Source: F23-B02 sp963625685
GTDB taxonomy: Bacteria > Bacillota > Clostridia > Oscillospirales > Oscillospiraceae
Assembly (NCBI GenBank): GCA_963625685.1
Contig: CAVFTR010000005.1
Location: 1 to 64,000 of the forward strand
DNA: 64,000 nucleotides
Direction: 5' to 3'
Numbering within the stretch: the stretch's first letter is position 1; each line of letters begins with the position of its first letter. Under the pieces are notes generated by a model, which did no database searches, was not told the DNA's origin, and saw only the letters and a list, made by a program, of their open reading frames with translations. The position numbers and the translations under genes are program-made. Positions 50,507-60,212 of this stretch are shown piece by piece.

Positions 50507-51403
50507 TTACTTGCGGATGATGACGACGAGGTTGGACTCGTAGTAGGTGTCGGTGAAGTCTATCTGCTGCGCGCGCTCCGCGGTGGGGCTCATGCCGGCC
50601 GCGATGGCGTCTATCGCGCCGGACTCGAGCGCGGGCAGGAGGGAATCCCACTCGATGGAGTATATCTCGAGCTTCAGGCCGAGGCTGTTTGCGATGTACT
50701 GCGCGATCTGAACGTCGTAGCCGTTTGCGTACAGGCCCTCCTTGCCCTCGCCGGAGATGGGGACCGCGCCGAGGCTCTCACCGTCCATGTCGGTCCAGTT
50801 GTACGGCTCGTAGGCACATTCCATGCCGACTCTCAGAACGCCGGTGGTGGCAGCGGGCGCGGGGCAGCTTATCGCAAACTCGCTGACCTCACCGCCGGAG
50901 GCGAGGGTGACTATCTGCTCCATGAGCTGGGCGCGCTGCTCCTCGGTGATCGTTGCGAGCACCTCGTTTATCTGAGCGGTAAGCTCCGAGCCCTTCTTGA
51001 GGCCGACTGCGATGCCGACGTCGGCCGCCGTTGCGGTAAAGCCGGTGTCGTTATTCTTCAGGGGGATGTAGGTCAGGCTGTCGTCGGACTGGCAGACGGA
51101 GAGAGCCGTCGGCTCCTCTGCGACGTAGCCGTCGATAGCGCCGCTCTTGAGCGCGGTCAGAAGGTCTGCAAACTCGGGGTAGGTCGAGGACTGGACGTTC
51201 TCGATCTGCTCGAGGGCGTCGGCGTGGAAGGTGCCGGCCTGGGCTGCTATCTTGCAGCCGGCGAGGTCTGCGATGCTCGTTGCCTTCGTGAGATCGGCCG
51301 CTGCGGAATCATCGCCGCCGTTGTCGCTGCCGCAGCCCGAGAACAGGCACAGGCACATTACCGCCGCCATAAGCAGCGCGATCAGGTTTCTTGTTCTTCT
51401 CAT
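50507..51403 (-). CDS. lysine-type ABC substrate-binding lipoprotein, circularly permuted
   Basis: The 298-residue lipoprotein (lipobox ending at Cys24, FSGC) belongs to family SBP_bac_3, but its halves are in reverse order. Residues 41-170 (ATSIADLAGCKIAAQAGTFH to EEQRAQLMEQI) match the normal C-terminal half, while residues 188-298 (GVLRVGMECAYEPYNWT to YYESNLVVIIRK) match the normal N-terminal half. Residues 171-187 form the new linker. The ancestral order would join residue 298 to 41. Both lobes look complete, so function is probably retained. It is translated from the riboswitch-controlled start and is first in the operon. Confidence 0.9.
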   Translation of the reverse strand: MRRTRNLIALLMAAVMCLCLFSGCGSDNGGDDSAAADLTKATSIADLAGCKIAAQAGTFHADALEQIENVQSSTYPEFADLLTALKSGAIDGYVAEEPTALSVCQSDDSLTYIPLKNNDTGFTATAADVGIAVGLKKGSELTAQINEVLATITEEQRAQLMEQIVTLASGGEVSEFAISCPAPAATTGVLRVGMECAYEPYNWTDMDGESLGAVPISGEGKEGLYANGYDVQIAQYIANSLGLKLEIYSIEWDSLLPALESGAIDAIAAGMSPTAERAQQIDFTDTYYESNLVVIIRK

Positions 51404-51407
51404 TTTC

Positions 51408-51485
51408 TTGGAACTCCTTTTTCGGATAAATTAATAAGCCTGCGACCCGAAGCGGTATCGCAGGCTTTGAAAAAAGAAATTCCAA
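51408..51485 (-). promoter_or_regulatory. riboswitch expression platform: Shine-Dalgarno-sequestering helix
   Basis: The minus-strand RNA stretch UUGGAAUUUCUUUUU (from 51485-51471) is fully complementary (two G-U pairs) to AAAAAGGAGUUCCAA (from 51422-51408), the segment holding the binding-protein Shine-Dalgarno. The loop contains a further hairpin, AAGCCTGCGA/TCGCAGGCTT (51436-51467 region), with only a weak T-rich tail. Translational control is the more likely mode. Confidence 0.7.
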
Positions 51486-51497
51486 ATCAAATTGCCT

Positions 51498-51668
51498 TCG
51501 ATAGCTCTCCACATAAATGTGACAGTCCAACGCTTGTTCAGCGAAGTCCCAGCGTCCAGGACGGCGGCAACCGTGTCTGCGCTTCGGCGGAATTGCCTTT
51601 CCTCTCACAGCCGCTTGCCGGCGTATACCGTGGAGTACTCATCGTTTCCGCAACCTCTATCAGGTGCT
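51498..51668 (-). promoter_or_regulatory. lysine riboswitch (L box) aptamer
   Basis: Read on the minus strand, the leader has the conserved order CTGATAGAGGTTGCGG, then GAGTA, GAAAGGCAATTCCGCCGAAG, GCTGGGAC, and finally GGACTGTCACATTTATGTGG and GAGAGCTATCG. These match the L-box core. It lies between the promoter and the binding-protein gene, so lysine should turn down import. Confidence 0.9.
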
Positions 51669-51684
51669 GTCTTATTTGAGCCGC

Positions 51685-51713
51685 ATTATAAGACCGGCTC
51701 GTTGAGTTGTCAA
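51685..51713 (-). promoter_or_regulatory. consensus promoter of the lysine transporter operon
   Basis: On the minus strand: TTGACA (51708-51713), exactly 17 bases, TATAAT (51685-51690). Both boxes are perfect sigma-A consensus. Confidence 0.95.
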
Positions 51714-51747
51714 TACCCGTTCTGCATTTTTAACACATTTGCACGAA

Positions 51748-51821
51748 TTTTCAGCGGCAAATCAGGGATGCGCTTATACGATTATTACATGCGCCCGGTG
51801 TCAAAACTGTGGGAAAAGCCG
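51748..51821 (+). repeat. imperfect direct repeat, right copy, upstream of the lysine transporter operon
   Basis: Matches 48817-48890 in the same orientation; both copies lie just outside the operon, one past its terminator and one upstream of its promoter. Confidence 0.7.
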
Positions 51822-51831
51822 CGGCGCGTCC

Positions 51832-52791
51832 TTAAAGATAGGGAGTGTCGATGGGCGGGACGTACTCGTTTTTGAGTATCTCGCTGAAGCCGGGCTCGTC
51901 GGCGGTCGTGTCCTCTGTGTCGCGCACGAAGTTTATAAACTCCGTCATCAGCTCCGACGGCTCGCGGTTTTTCATGCGCACGAGCACGTATTCCAGCTGC
52001 CGCGCGGGGTCGGTTATGACCTTGCTGACAAGCAGGTCGTTGGGCGTATAGGTCGTGCGCGGAAATATGGTTATGCCGATATCGAGCTCGGACAGCGCGA
52101 CGGCATCGATGTAGTGCGAGAGGGTACATATTATATTCGGCTCTATGCCCGCCTCGGAGAACCAGGCGCGTATCGCGTCGATGCGCGAGGGGCGGCTGGG
52201 CACGATCAGAGGCTTTCCGGCCAGGCTCCTGAGCGGGATGCTGTCGCCCTCGAGCCTTGCCAGCTCATTTGAGCGCGACATTATCGCGACCCAGGGCCCG
52301 CGTCCGACGGTGAGGCCCTCAAGATGCTCCGTGTCGTAAGGGGCCGCGATCACCGCGAGGTCGACCAGACCCTGACGCAGCCTGTAGAGCACGTCGTCGC
52401 TGCTGCCGTTCCACATGCTGTACCTGACGTTGGGAAACTCCTCCTTGAAGCCGGCGATCCAGCGCGCCGTGAGAAAGGGCGCGCGTCCCTCGACTATGCC
52501 GAGGTTTATCGTTCCGCTCATGCCGCCCTCGAGGCTCATGATCTCGTGCTGGGCCTTTTCGGTCATATCCAGTATCTGCGTTGCCCGCAGCAGCAGGAGC
52601 CTGCCTGCCTCGGTCAGCTGAAGCTGCCTCTTGCCGCGTATGAACAGCGTCGTGCCGAGCTCGTCCTCGAGAGCCTTTATCTGATTGCTCAGCGGGGGCT
52701 GGCTCATGCACAGCCTCTCCGCGGCGTGGGTTATGTTCAGCTCCTCCGCAACGACGGTGAAATATCTGAGAGTTCTTAGATCCATAGACAA
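51832..52791 (-). CDS. LysR-family transcription regulator
   Basis: The 319-residue protein starts with the helix-turn-helix MSMDLRTLRYFTVVAEELNI and CMSQPPLSNQIKALEDELG, followed by an effector domain with NLGIVEGRAPFLTARWIAGF. It is somewhat longer than its paralogues. It is not divergent from an obvious target; the T-box operon lies beyond its promoter. Effector unknown. Confidence 0.9.
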   Translation of the reverse strand: MSMDLRTLRYFTVVAEELNITHAAERLCMSQPPLSNQIKALEDELGTTLFIRGKRQLQLTEAGRLLLLRATQILDMTEKAQHEIMSLEGGMSGTINLGIVEGRAPFLTARWIAGFKEEFPNVRYSMWNGSSDDVLYRLRQGLVDLAVIAAPYDTEHLEGLTVGRGPWVAIMSRSNELARLEGDSIPLRSLAGKPLIVPSRPSRIDAIRAWFSEAGIEPNIICTLSHYIDAVALSELDIGITIFPRTTYTPNDLLVSKVITDPARQLEYVLVRMKNREPSELMTEFINFVRDTEDTTADEPGFSEILKNEYVPPIDTPYL

Positions 52792-52986
52792 TACCTCTTA
52801 TCTTCGAGCATGAAAGACATTATACCATATTTTTTGGATATGGCAACCGCAATGCTATATGTATTTTATTTATCAATCTTCTTGTGCTAATATACCGTCA
52901 TAAGGTCGATGCGGGATGATTCCTCAAGCCTTATTCGATCCTTATTCGTTGTAATCATTTGCTCTCTCATCTGTAAAAACTGAAGT

Positions 52987-53023
52987 CTGCCGCATTCCTC
53001 AATGCGGCAGGGTTTAGTTTTTT
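52987..53023 (+). terminator. rho-independent terminator upstream of the T-box
   Basis: CTGCCGCATT (52987-52996) pairs with AATGCGGCAG (53001-53010), followed by a T-run ending near 53023. It would end a transcript from the gene-free stretch 52792-52986, which otherwise holds only weak promoter-like boxes (TAATAT at 52888-52893). Confidence 0.8.
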
Positions 53024-53054
53024 ATGGGGCAAACGATTTCTTTTTAATTTAACA

Positions 53055-53327
53055 TTGAAAATGCGATGACGAAGACAAGTAGCTCATATGCTCGGCCGCA
53101 GAGAGTCGGGGACAGTGCGATCCCGGCGCCGGAGGATGGGTGAATAACACTTTATCAGCAGCAGGCTGAACGGGGAGACCCAAGTAGGTGAGACGCGGAG
53201 TGCGGCGTTAAGGCACGAGGGCTTGCTTGAGCCCGTAAAAGTGATTGCTTCGGCAATAAGTTAGGTGGCACCGCGGATTTGCAGCTATTCGTCCTAAGGT
53301 TTAGGGATAGCTGCCCAAAAAATTCGG
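53055..53327 (+). promoter_or_regulatory. asparagine T-box leader
   Basis: Stem I (53063 onward) carries the AG-bulge region GACAAGTAG and the apical GCAGAGAG...GGGACAG type loop. The specifier codon is AAC at 53146-53148 (context GTGAATAACACT), and the T-box sequence TTAGGTGGCACCGCGG (53261-53276) has the UGGC bulge that pairs with GCCA of tRNA-Asn, whose discriminator is G. The antiterminator side CCTAA is present. Uncharged tRNA-Asn should induce the downstream genes. A GCAGCTAT/ATAGCTGC stem (53281-53314) follows, without a T-run. Confidence 0.92.
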
Positions 53328-53340
53328 AGGTGCATTTTTC

Positions 53341-54921
53341 ATGTGTTCTATCATCGGTTTCACAAGCGGCGGGCTCACGGCTGAGTCGGTAAGAGAGTAT
53401 TTCGACCGCACGGTCTCGCGCGGACCGGACGCGACGCGCATGGCGTCTCTGCCCGGCGCGGTGCTGGGCTTTCACAGGCTGTCGATCATGGGCCTGGACG
53501 AGAGCGGCATGCAGCCGTTTTATCTCGGCGGCGACGCCGTCGTGTGCAACGGCGAGCTGTACGGCTTCCGACAGCTCCGCGAGGAGCTGAAGGGGAAATA
53601 CAGCTTCAAAAGCGAGTCCGACTGCGAGCTGATCCTGCCGCTTTACCGCGAGTACGGGCTTGAGATGTTCAAAAGGCTCGACGCGGAGTTTGCAATGATA
53701 ATCTACGACGGCGAAAAGCGCGAGCTCATCGCGGCCCGCGACCCCATCGGCATACGCCCGCTGTACTACGGCCATTACTCCGACGGCAGCATCGTGTTTG
53801 CAAGCGAGGCGAAAAACCTCGTGGGGCTGTGCGGCGATATCATGCCCTTCCCTCCCGGACACTACTACGCCGGCGGGAAATTTGTGCGCTACGCGGACCT
53901 CACGGGCGTCGCGGAGTATTCGGCCGACGATATCGACACCGTCTGCGGCAAGATACGCGAAAAGCTCATAGCGGGCGTTGAAAAGCGCCTCGACGCGGAC
54001 GCACCGCTCGGCTTCCTGCTGTCCGGCGGACTGGATTCGAGCCTCGTGTGCGCGATATCCGCAAAAATACTCGGCAAGAGGATACGCACCTTTGCCATCG
54101 GCATGGACCAGGACCCCATCGACCTCAAGTATGCCCGCAAGGTCGCCGATTTCATAGGCTCTGAGCATATGGAGGTCACGATGACCCGCGACGAGGTCAT
54201 ATCCTCGCTCGAGGACGTCATCGCGCTGCTCGGGACCTACGATATAACCACCATCCGCGCCAGCATGGGCATGTACCTGTGCTGCAAGGCGATACATGAA
54301 AAGACCGATGTGCGCGTGCTGCTCACGGGCGAGATATCCGACGAGCTGTTCGGCTACAAATACACAGACTTCGCCCCCTCTCCGGAGGAGTTCCAGCGCG
54401 AGGCGAAGAAGAGGGTGGACGAGCTGCACATGTACGACGTGCTGCGCGCCGACCGCTGCATCTCGGTAAACTCGCTTGAGGCGCGCGTGCCCTTCGGCGA
54501 TCTCGACTTTGTCCGCTACGTCATGAGCGTTGCTCCGAAAATGAAGATGAACAGCTACGGCATGGGCAAATACCTGCTGCGCCGAGCCTTTGAAAAGGAC
54601 GGCATCCTGCCCGACGATATACTCTGGCGGCAGAAGGCGGCGTTCTCCGACGCGGTCGGCCACTCGATGGTCGACGACCTCAAGGCCTATGCCGAGAGCG
54701 TTTACAGCGACGAGGCCTTCGCGGCAGGCTGCAAAAAATACGATTTCGCGGTCCCCTTTACAAAAGAGAGCCTTCTTTACAGAGACATCTTTGAAAAGCA
54801 TTATCCCGGCCAGGCAAGGATGGTAAAGGATTTCTGGATGCCCAACAAAACATGGCCGGGCTGCGACGTTGACGACCCCTCCGCACGAGTTCTCAAGAAC
54901 TACGGCGCGAGCGGAAAATAA
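53341..54921 (+). CDS. asnB: asparagine synthetase (glutamine-hydrolysing type)
   Basis: The 526-residue enzyme has Cys2 (MCSIIGF) as the amidotransferase nucleophile, NGELYGF and the ARDPIGIRPLYY stretch of the GATase domain, then the synthetase half with the ATP pyrophosphatase loop LLSGGLDSSLV (about 228-238). It uses glutamine and aspartate. The T-box leader for Asn ends just before its start (CGGAGGTGC Shine-Dalgarno), making the gene directly Asn-responsive. It is 14 bases from glutamine synthetase. Confidence 0.95.
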   Translation: MCSIIGFTSGGLTAESVREYFDRTVSRGPDATRMASLPGAVLGFHRLSIMGLDESGMQPFYLGGDAVVCNGELYGFRQLREELKGKYSFKSESDCELILPLYREYGLEMFKRLDAEFAMIIYDGEKRELIAARDPIGIRPLYYGHYSDGSIVFASEAKNLVGLCGDIMPFPPGHYYAGGKFVRYADLTGVAEYSADDIDTVCGKIREKLIAGVEKRLDADAPLGFLLSGGLDSSLVCAISAKILGKRIRTFAIGMDQDPIDLKYARKVADFIGSEHMEVTMTRDEVISSLEDVIALLGTYDITTIRASMGMYLCCKAIHEKTDVRVLLTGEISDELFGYKYTDFAPSPEEFQREAKKRVDELHMYDVLRADRCISVNSLEARVPFGDLDFVRYVMSVAPKMKMNSYGMGKYLLRRAFEKDGILPDDILWRQKAAFSDAVGHSMVDDLKAYAESVYSDEAFAAGCKKYDFAVPFTKESLLYRDIFEKHYPGQARMVKDFWMPNKTWPGCDVDDPSARVLKNYGASGK

Positions 54922-54935
54922 AAGGAGGAAAAACC

Positions 54936-57035
54936 ATGAGCAGAGAAGTAAAAAAGATCCCCGAGCTGTTCGGCAGCTGCGTATTCAACGAACGTACCAT
55001 GCGCAAATACGTCAAGGAGAAGTACTTCCAGGAGTGGAAAAAGTGCCTTTCCGACGGAGAGCCCCTGACCCTTGAGGTAGCCGACGGCATTGCCGAGGGC
55101 ATGAAGCAGTGGGCGCTCGAGCATGGCGCGACGCACTTCACTCACTGGTTCCAGCCCCTTACCGGCATCACCGCCGAGAAGCACGACAGCTTCATTTCAC
55201 CTGCCGGCGGCGGCGCGATAACGATGGAGTTTTCCGGAAAGGAGCTCGTGCGCGGCGAGCCCGACGCATCGAGCTTCCCCTCCGGCGGCCTGCGCGCCAC
55301 CTTCGAGGCGCGCGGCTACAGCGCGTGGGACCCCACCGCCTTCGCCTTCATAAAGGACGGAACGCTGTGCATCCCGACCGTGTTCTGCTCCTACTCCGGC
55401 GAGGCGCTGGATAAGAAGACCCCGCTGCTGCGCTCCTGCGACGCGGTCAGCCGCCAGGCAGTGAGGATACTGCGCCTGTTCGGCGACGAGCAAACGCATA
55501 AGGTCATCGCACAGGTCGGCCCCGAGCAGGAATATTTTCTCATAGATAAGGAGCTGTTTCTCGAGCGCGAGGACCTGAGGCTCTGCGGCAGAACGCTGTT
55601 CGGCTCGAAGCCGCCCAAGGGACAGGAGCTTGAGGACCACTACTTCGGCACCATCCGCCCGCGCGTCACTGAATACATGCAGGACCTCGACGAGGAGCTG
55701 TGGAGGCTCGGCGTGCTGTCGAAAACGCGCCACAACGAGGTCGCTCCGGCACAGCACGAGATGGCCCCGATATTCTCCGACGCGAACACCGCCAGCGATC
55801 AGAACCAGATCGCCATGGAGATCATGCAGAAGGTCGCAGACCGGCACGGCCTTGTATGCCTGCTGCACGAAAAGCCCTTCGCCGGCGTGAACGGCTCGGG
55901 CAAGCACAACAACTGGTCGCTCGGCACCGACGGCGGCAAGAACCTCTTCTCCCCGGGCAAGACCCCGAGCCAGAACGCGCAGTTTCTGCTGTTCCTCGCG
56001 GCCTTCGTGCGCGGCGTTGACAAATATCAGGAGCTCCTGAGATGCTCGGTCGCCTTCGCGGGCAACGATCACCGTCTCGGCGCGCAGGAGGCGCCTCCCG
56101 CGATAATCTCGATATTCCTCGGCGAGGAGCTCGAGGCCATAGTCGATTCCATCGTCAGCGGCACCGGCTACACCGAAAAGAGCAAGAGCGCGCTGCGCAT
56201 AGGCGTCGACGTGCTGCCGCCCATCCCGAAGGATACGACCGACCGCAACCGCACCTCGCCCGTCGCCTTCACCGGCAACAAGTTCGAGTTCCGCATGCCC
56301 GGCTCGAGCCAGTCGATAGCGGGCCCCACGACGGTCCTGAACACCATCATCGCAGACTCCCTCTGCGTCTTTGCCGACGAGCTCGAGAAGGCGCCGGACT
56401 TCAACTCCGCCCTGCATGAGCTCATAAAGCGCACCTTCACCGAGCACGGCCGCATCCTCTTCGGCGGCAACGGCTATGACGACAGCTGGGTCGCAGAGGC
56501 CGAAAAGCGCGGACTTAAAAACCTCAAGAACTCCGCGACGGCACTGCCCGAGTACATGCTGCCGAAAAATGTCGAGCTTCTGACCAAATACGGCGTTTAC
56601 ACCGAGTCGGAGATCGTCGCGAGAAACGAGATACACATGGAGCACTACTGCAAGGTCATCGCTATCGAGGGCGAGACGCTCGTGGACATGGTGCAGCACG
56701 GTATACTCAACGCCGTCTCCGAATACACCGCCGCGCTGAGCGAAACGCTCATCAAAAAGCGCAAGGCCATGCCGGAGGTCCCCTGCCGCGTCGAAAGCGC
56801 GCTCATCGGAACGCTCAGCAGCCTGAACGAGAGCCTGCTCGACAAGATGGTGTCGCTCAAATCCGCGCTTGAAACGGCGCCCGACGCAGACAGCGCGGAG
56901 CTGATGAAGTATTACCACGACGAGGTGTTCCTCAAGATGGAGGACATGCGCACCGTTATCGATAAGCTCGAAACGCTCACGGCGTCCGAATACTGGCCGT
57001 ACCCGAGCTACTACGACATGCTGTTCTCCGTGTGA
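54936..57035 (+). CDS. glnN: glutamine synthetase type III
   Basis: The 699-residue length is the type III (GlnN) size. Diagnostic stretches are FGSCVFNERTMRKYVKEKYF, THFTHWFQPLTG, SGGLRATFEARGYSAWDPT, VGPEQEYFLID and NGSGKHNNWSLGTDGGKNLF (the last containing the catalytic NNWS region). It makes glutamine from glutamate and ammonia, supplying asnB and pyrG. It is in the T-box operon after asnB. Confidence 0.95.
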   Translation: MSREVKKIPELFGSCVFNERTMRKYVKEKYFQEWKKCLSDGEPLTLEVADGIAEGMKQWALEHGATHFTHWFQPLTGITAEKHDSFISPAGGGAITMEFSGKELVRGEPDASSFPSGGLRATFEARGYSAWDPTAFAFIKDGTLCIPTVFCSYSGEALDKKTPLLRSCDAVSRQAVRILRLFGDEQTHKVIAQVGPEQEYFLIDKELFLEREDLRLCGRTLFGSKPPKGQELEDHYFGTIRPRVTEYMQDLDEELWRLGVLSKTRHNEVAPAQHEMAPIFSDANTASDQNQIAMEIMQKVADRHGLVCLLHEKPFAGVNGSGKHNNWSLGTDGGKNLFSPGKTPSQNAQFLLFLAAFVRGVDKYQELLRCSVAFAGNDHRLGAQEAPPAIISIFLGEELEAIVDSIVSGTGYTEKSKSALRIGVDVLPPIPKDTTDRNRTSPVAFTGNKFEFRMPGSSQSIAGPTTVLNTIIADSLCVFADELEKAPDFNSALHELIKRTFTEHGRILFGGNGYDDSWVAEAEKRGLKNLKNSATALPEYMLPKNVELLTKYGVYTESEIVARNEIHMEHYCKVIAIEGETLVDMVQHGILNAVSEYTAALSETLIKKRKAMPEVPCRVESALIGTLSSLNESLLDKMVSLKSALETAPDADSAELMKYYHDEVFLKMEDMRTVIDKLETLTASEYWPYPSYYDMLFSV

Positions 57036-57118
57036 TCCGTCGAAGGAAAGCCTTTTTCCGACTCAAAAATCCTCGGCAGCTTACAGATAAATAATAAATT
57101 TTTGATCAGAGAGAGTAA

Positions 57119-58714
<1,596 letters not shown>

Positions 58715-58723
58715 TGTATTATA

Positions 58724-59455
58724 ATGAGAAATTACGAAAAGGAATATGCTCAGCGGGTCCAGTTCATCCGCTGCGCCGTGCGCGAGAGCGGGGCTGACGG
58801 CATAGTTTACGGCAACTCCGGCGGCAAGGACTCCGCGCTCGTCGGCATACTGTGCAAGGCAGCCTGCGACAACACCGTCGGCATCATCATGCCCTGCGGC
58901 ACGGCGCGCAACTACGAGATGGATAAGCGCGACGGCGAGACCGTCGCCGCGCAGTACGGCATCGAAACGCGCTACGCCGATCTTTCCACCGTCAAGCAGG
59001 CCGAGAAGGCCGTTCTGGCAGGCGGAGTCACCGAGCTTACGGACGCTGCCGAGGCAAATATAGCGCCGCGCCTGAGAATGGCCACGCTGTACGCCGTCGC
59101 GGCCTCTGAAAACCGCCTCGTCTCCGGCACGGGCAACCGCAGCGAGGGCTACGTCGGCTACTTCACCAAGTGGGGCGACGGCGCCTGCGACTTCAACCCC
59201 ATCGGCGACCTGACCGTCACGGAGATATACGAATTTCTGCGCTGGCTCAAGGCTCCCCGGTGCGTCATCGAAAAAGCGCCCTCGGCCGGCCTGTTCGACG
59301 GACAGACCGATGAGAGCGAGATGGGCTTTACGTATAAAGAGCTTGACACTTACCTCGAGGGTGGTAAAATAGACGATGCGGTGCTGGAGAAGATCCAGCG
59401 TATGCACGCCAGGAGCGAGCATAAGCGTAAGCCGATCATGCAAGCCGGTTTTTAA
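58724..59455 (+). CDS. nadE: NH3-dependent NAD synthetase
   Basis: The 243-residue product has the ATP pyrophosphatase motif NSGGKDSAL (about 29-37) and SGTGNRSEGYVGYFTKWGDG, both NadE type. The absence of a glutaminase domain means it uses ammonia directly or ammonia made by a partner. The motif reads SGGKDS rather than the common SGGIDS. It ends the amide-nitrogen operon. The gap to bioY (59456-59649) has a CCTCTG/CAGAGG hairpin at 59565-59588 and nothing coding. Confidence 0.9.
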   Translation: MRNYEKEYAQRVQFIRCAVRESGADGIVYGNSGGKDSALVGILCKAACDNTVGIIMPCGTARNYEMDKRDGETVAAQYGIETRYADLSTVKQAEKAVLAGGVTELTDAAEANIAPRLRMATLYAVAASENRLVSGTGNRSEGYVGYFTKWGDGACDFNPIGDLTVTEIYEFLRWLKAPRCVIEKAPSAGLFDGQTDESEMGFTYKELDTYLEGGKIDDAVLEKIQRMHARSEHKRKPIMQAGF

Positions 59456-59649
59456 ACGGATATTGATGCGCAGCCTGTGTTTCGCTCACTCGTTATGCGA
59501 CAGCATGACTCGATCGCGAAGCCTTGTCTGCAACACCACTATCTCGTTTAAAGATCTGCGACCTCTGAAAAAGGCTTTGCAGAGGCCGACTCTCGTGGCC
59601 GGCTCACGCTTAAGCGCCGCAGTATTCTGACATTCTGAGGTACTGATAT

Positions 59650-60180
59650 TTGAAGACTAAGGATATGACCCATATCGCCCTGATGGCGGTGCTCATATCG
59701 GTCTGCTCATGGCTGTCGGTCCCGACAGCCATTCCTTTTACCATGCAGACCTATGCCGTTTTTACGGCGCTGCTGCTTCTCGGCGGCAGACGCGGCAGCC
59801 TTGCCGTCGCGGTGTACATAGCGCTCGGAGCCGTCGGACTTCCGGTGTTCTCCGGCTTTGCGGGAGGCGTCGGCAAGCTCATGGGCCCGAGCGGGGGATA
59901 TATCATCGGCTTTGTATTCACCGGCCTGTGCTATCTGCTCGGCGAGAAGCTTTTCGGACAGTCCCTCCCGGTGAAGATACTGTCTCTCGTCCTGGGGCTT
60001 GTGGTGTGCTACGCCTTCGGTACCGTGTGGTTCGTGCGGGTCTACTCAGCGTCGCAGCCGATAGGCTACGCCTCGGCGATCGGCATATGCGTCCTCCCGT
60101 TTATCATACCGGACGCCGTTAAGATGGCGCTTGCCTTCCTGACCGACAGGGTCATACGAAAGCATGTGGATATAGACTGA
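59650..60180 (+). CDS. bioY: BioY-family biotin transporter (ECF S component)
   Basis: The 176-residue protein has six hydrophobic segments and the BioY stretch GLPVFSGFAGGVGKLMGPSGGYIIGF (given here in two parts: GLPVFSGFAGGVGKLMG and PSGGYIIGF). I take the TTG at 59650 because TTCTGAGGTACTGATA lies upstream; an in-frame ATG at 59665 would shorten it by five residues. No biotin operator was recognised in the preceding gap. Confidence 0.9.
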   Translation: MKTKDMTHIALMAVLISVCSWLSVPTAIPFTMQTYAVFTALLLLGGRRGSLAVAVYIALGAVGLPVFSGFAGGVGKLMGPSGGYIIGFVFTGLCYLLGEKLFGQSLPVKILSLVLGLVVCYAFGTVWFVRVYSASQPIGYASAIGICVLPFIIPDAVKMALAFLTDRVIRKHVDID

Positions 60181-60212
60181 AAAAAACGAGGCTCAACCGA
60201 GCCTCGTTTTTT
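60181..60212. terminator. bidirectional terminator between bioY and putP
   Basis: AAAAAACGAGGCTC (60181-60194) pairs with GAGCCTCGTTTTTT (60199-60212) around AACC. Confidence 0.95.

Noticed and set aside
53281..53314. T-box stem taken as a standard terminator
   Set aside because: The bases after the stem are CCAAAAAATTC, not a T-run.
53155..54801. 548-residue minus-strand open frame
   Set aside because: Antisense to asnB and the T-box; the plus-strand protein is unambiguous.
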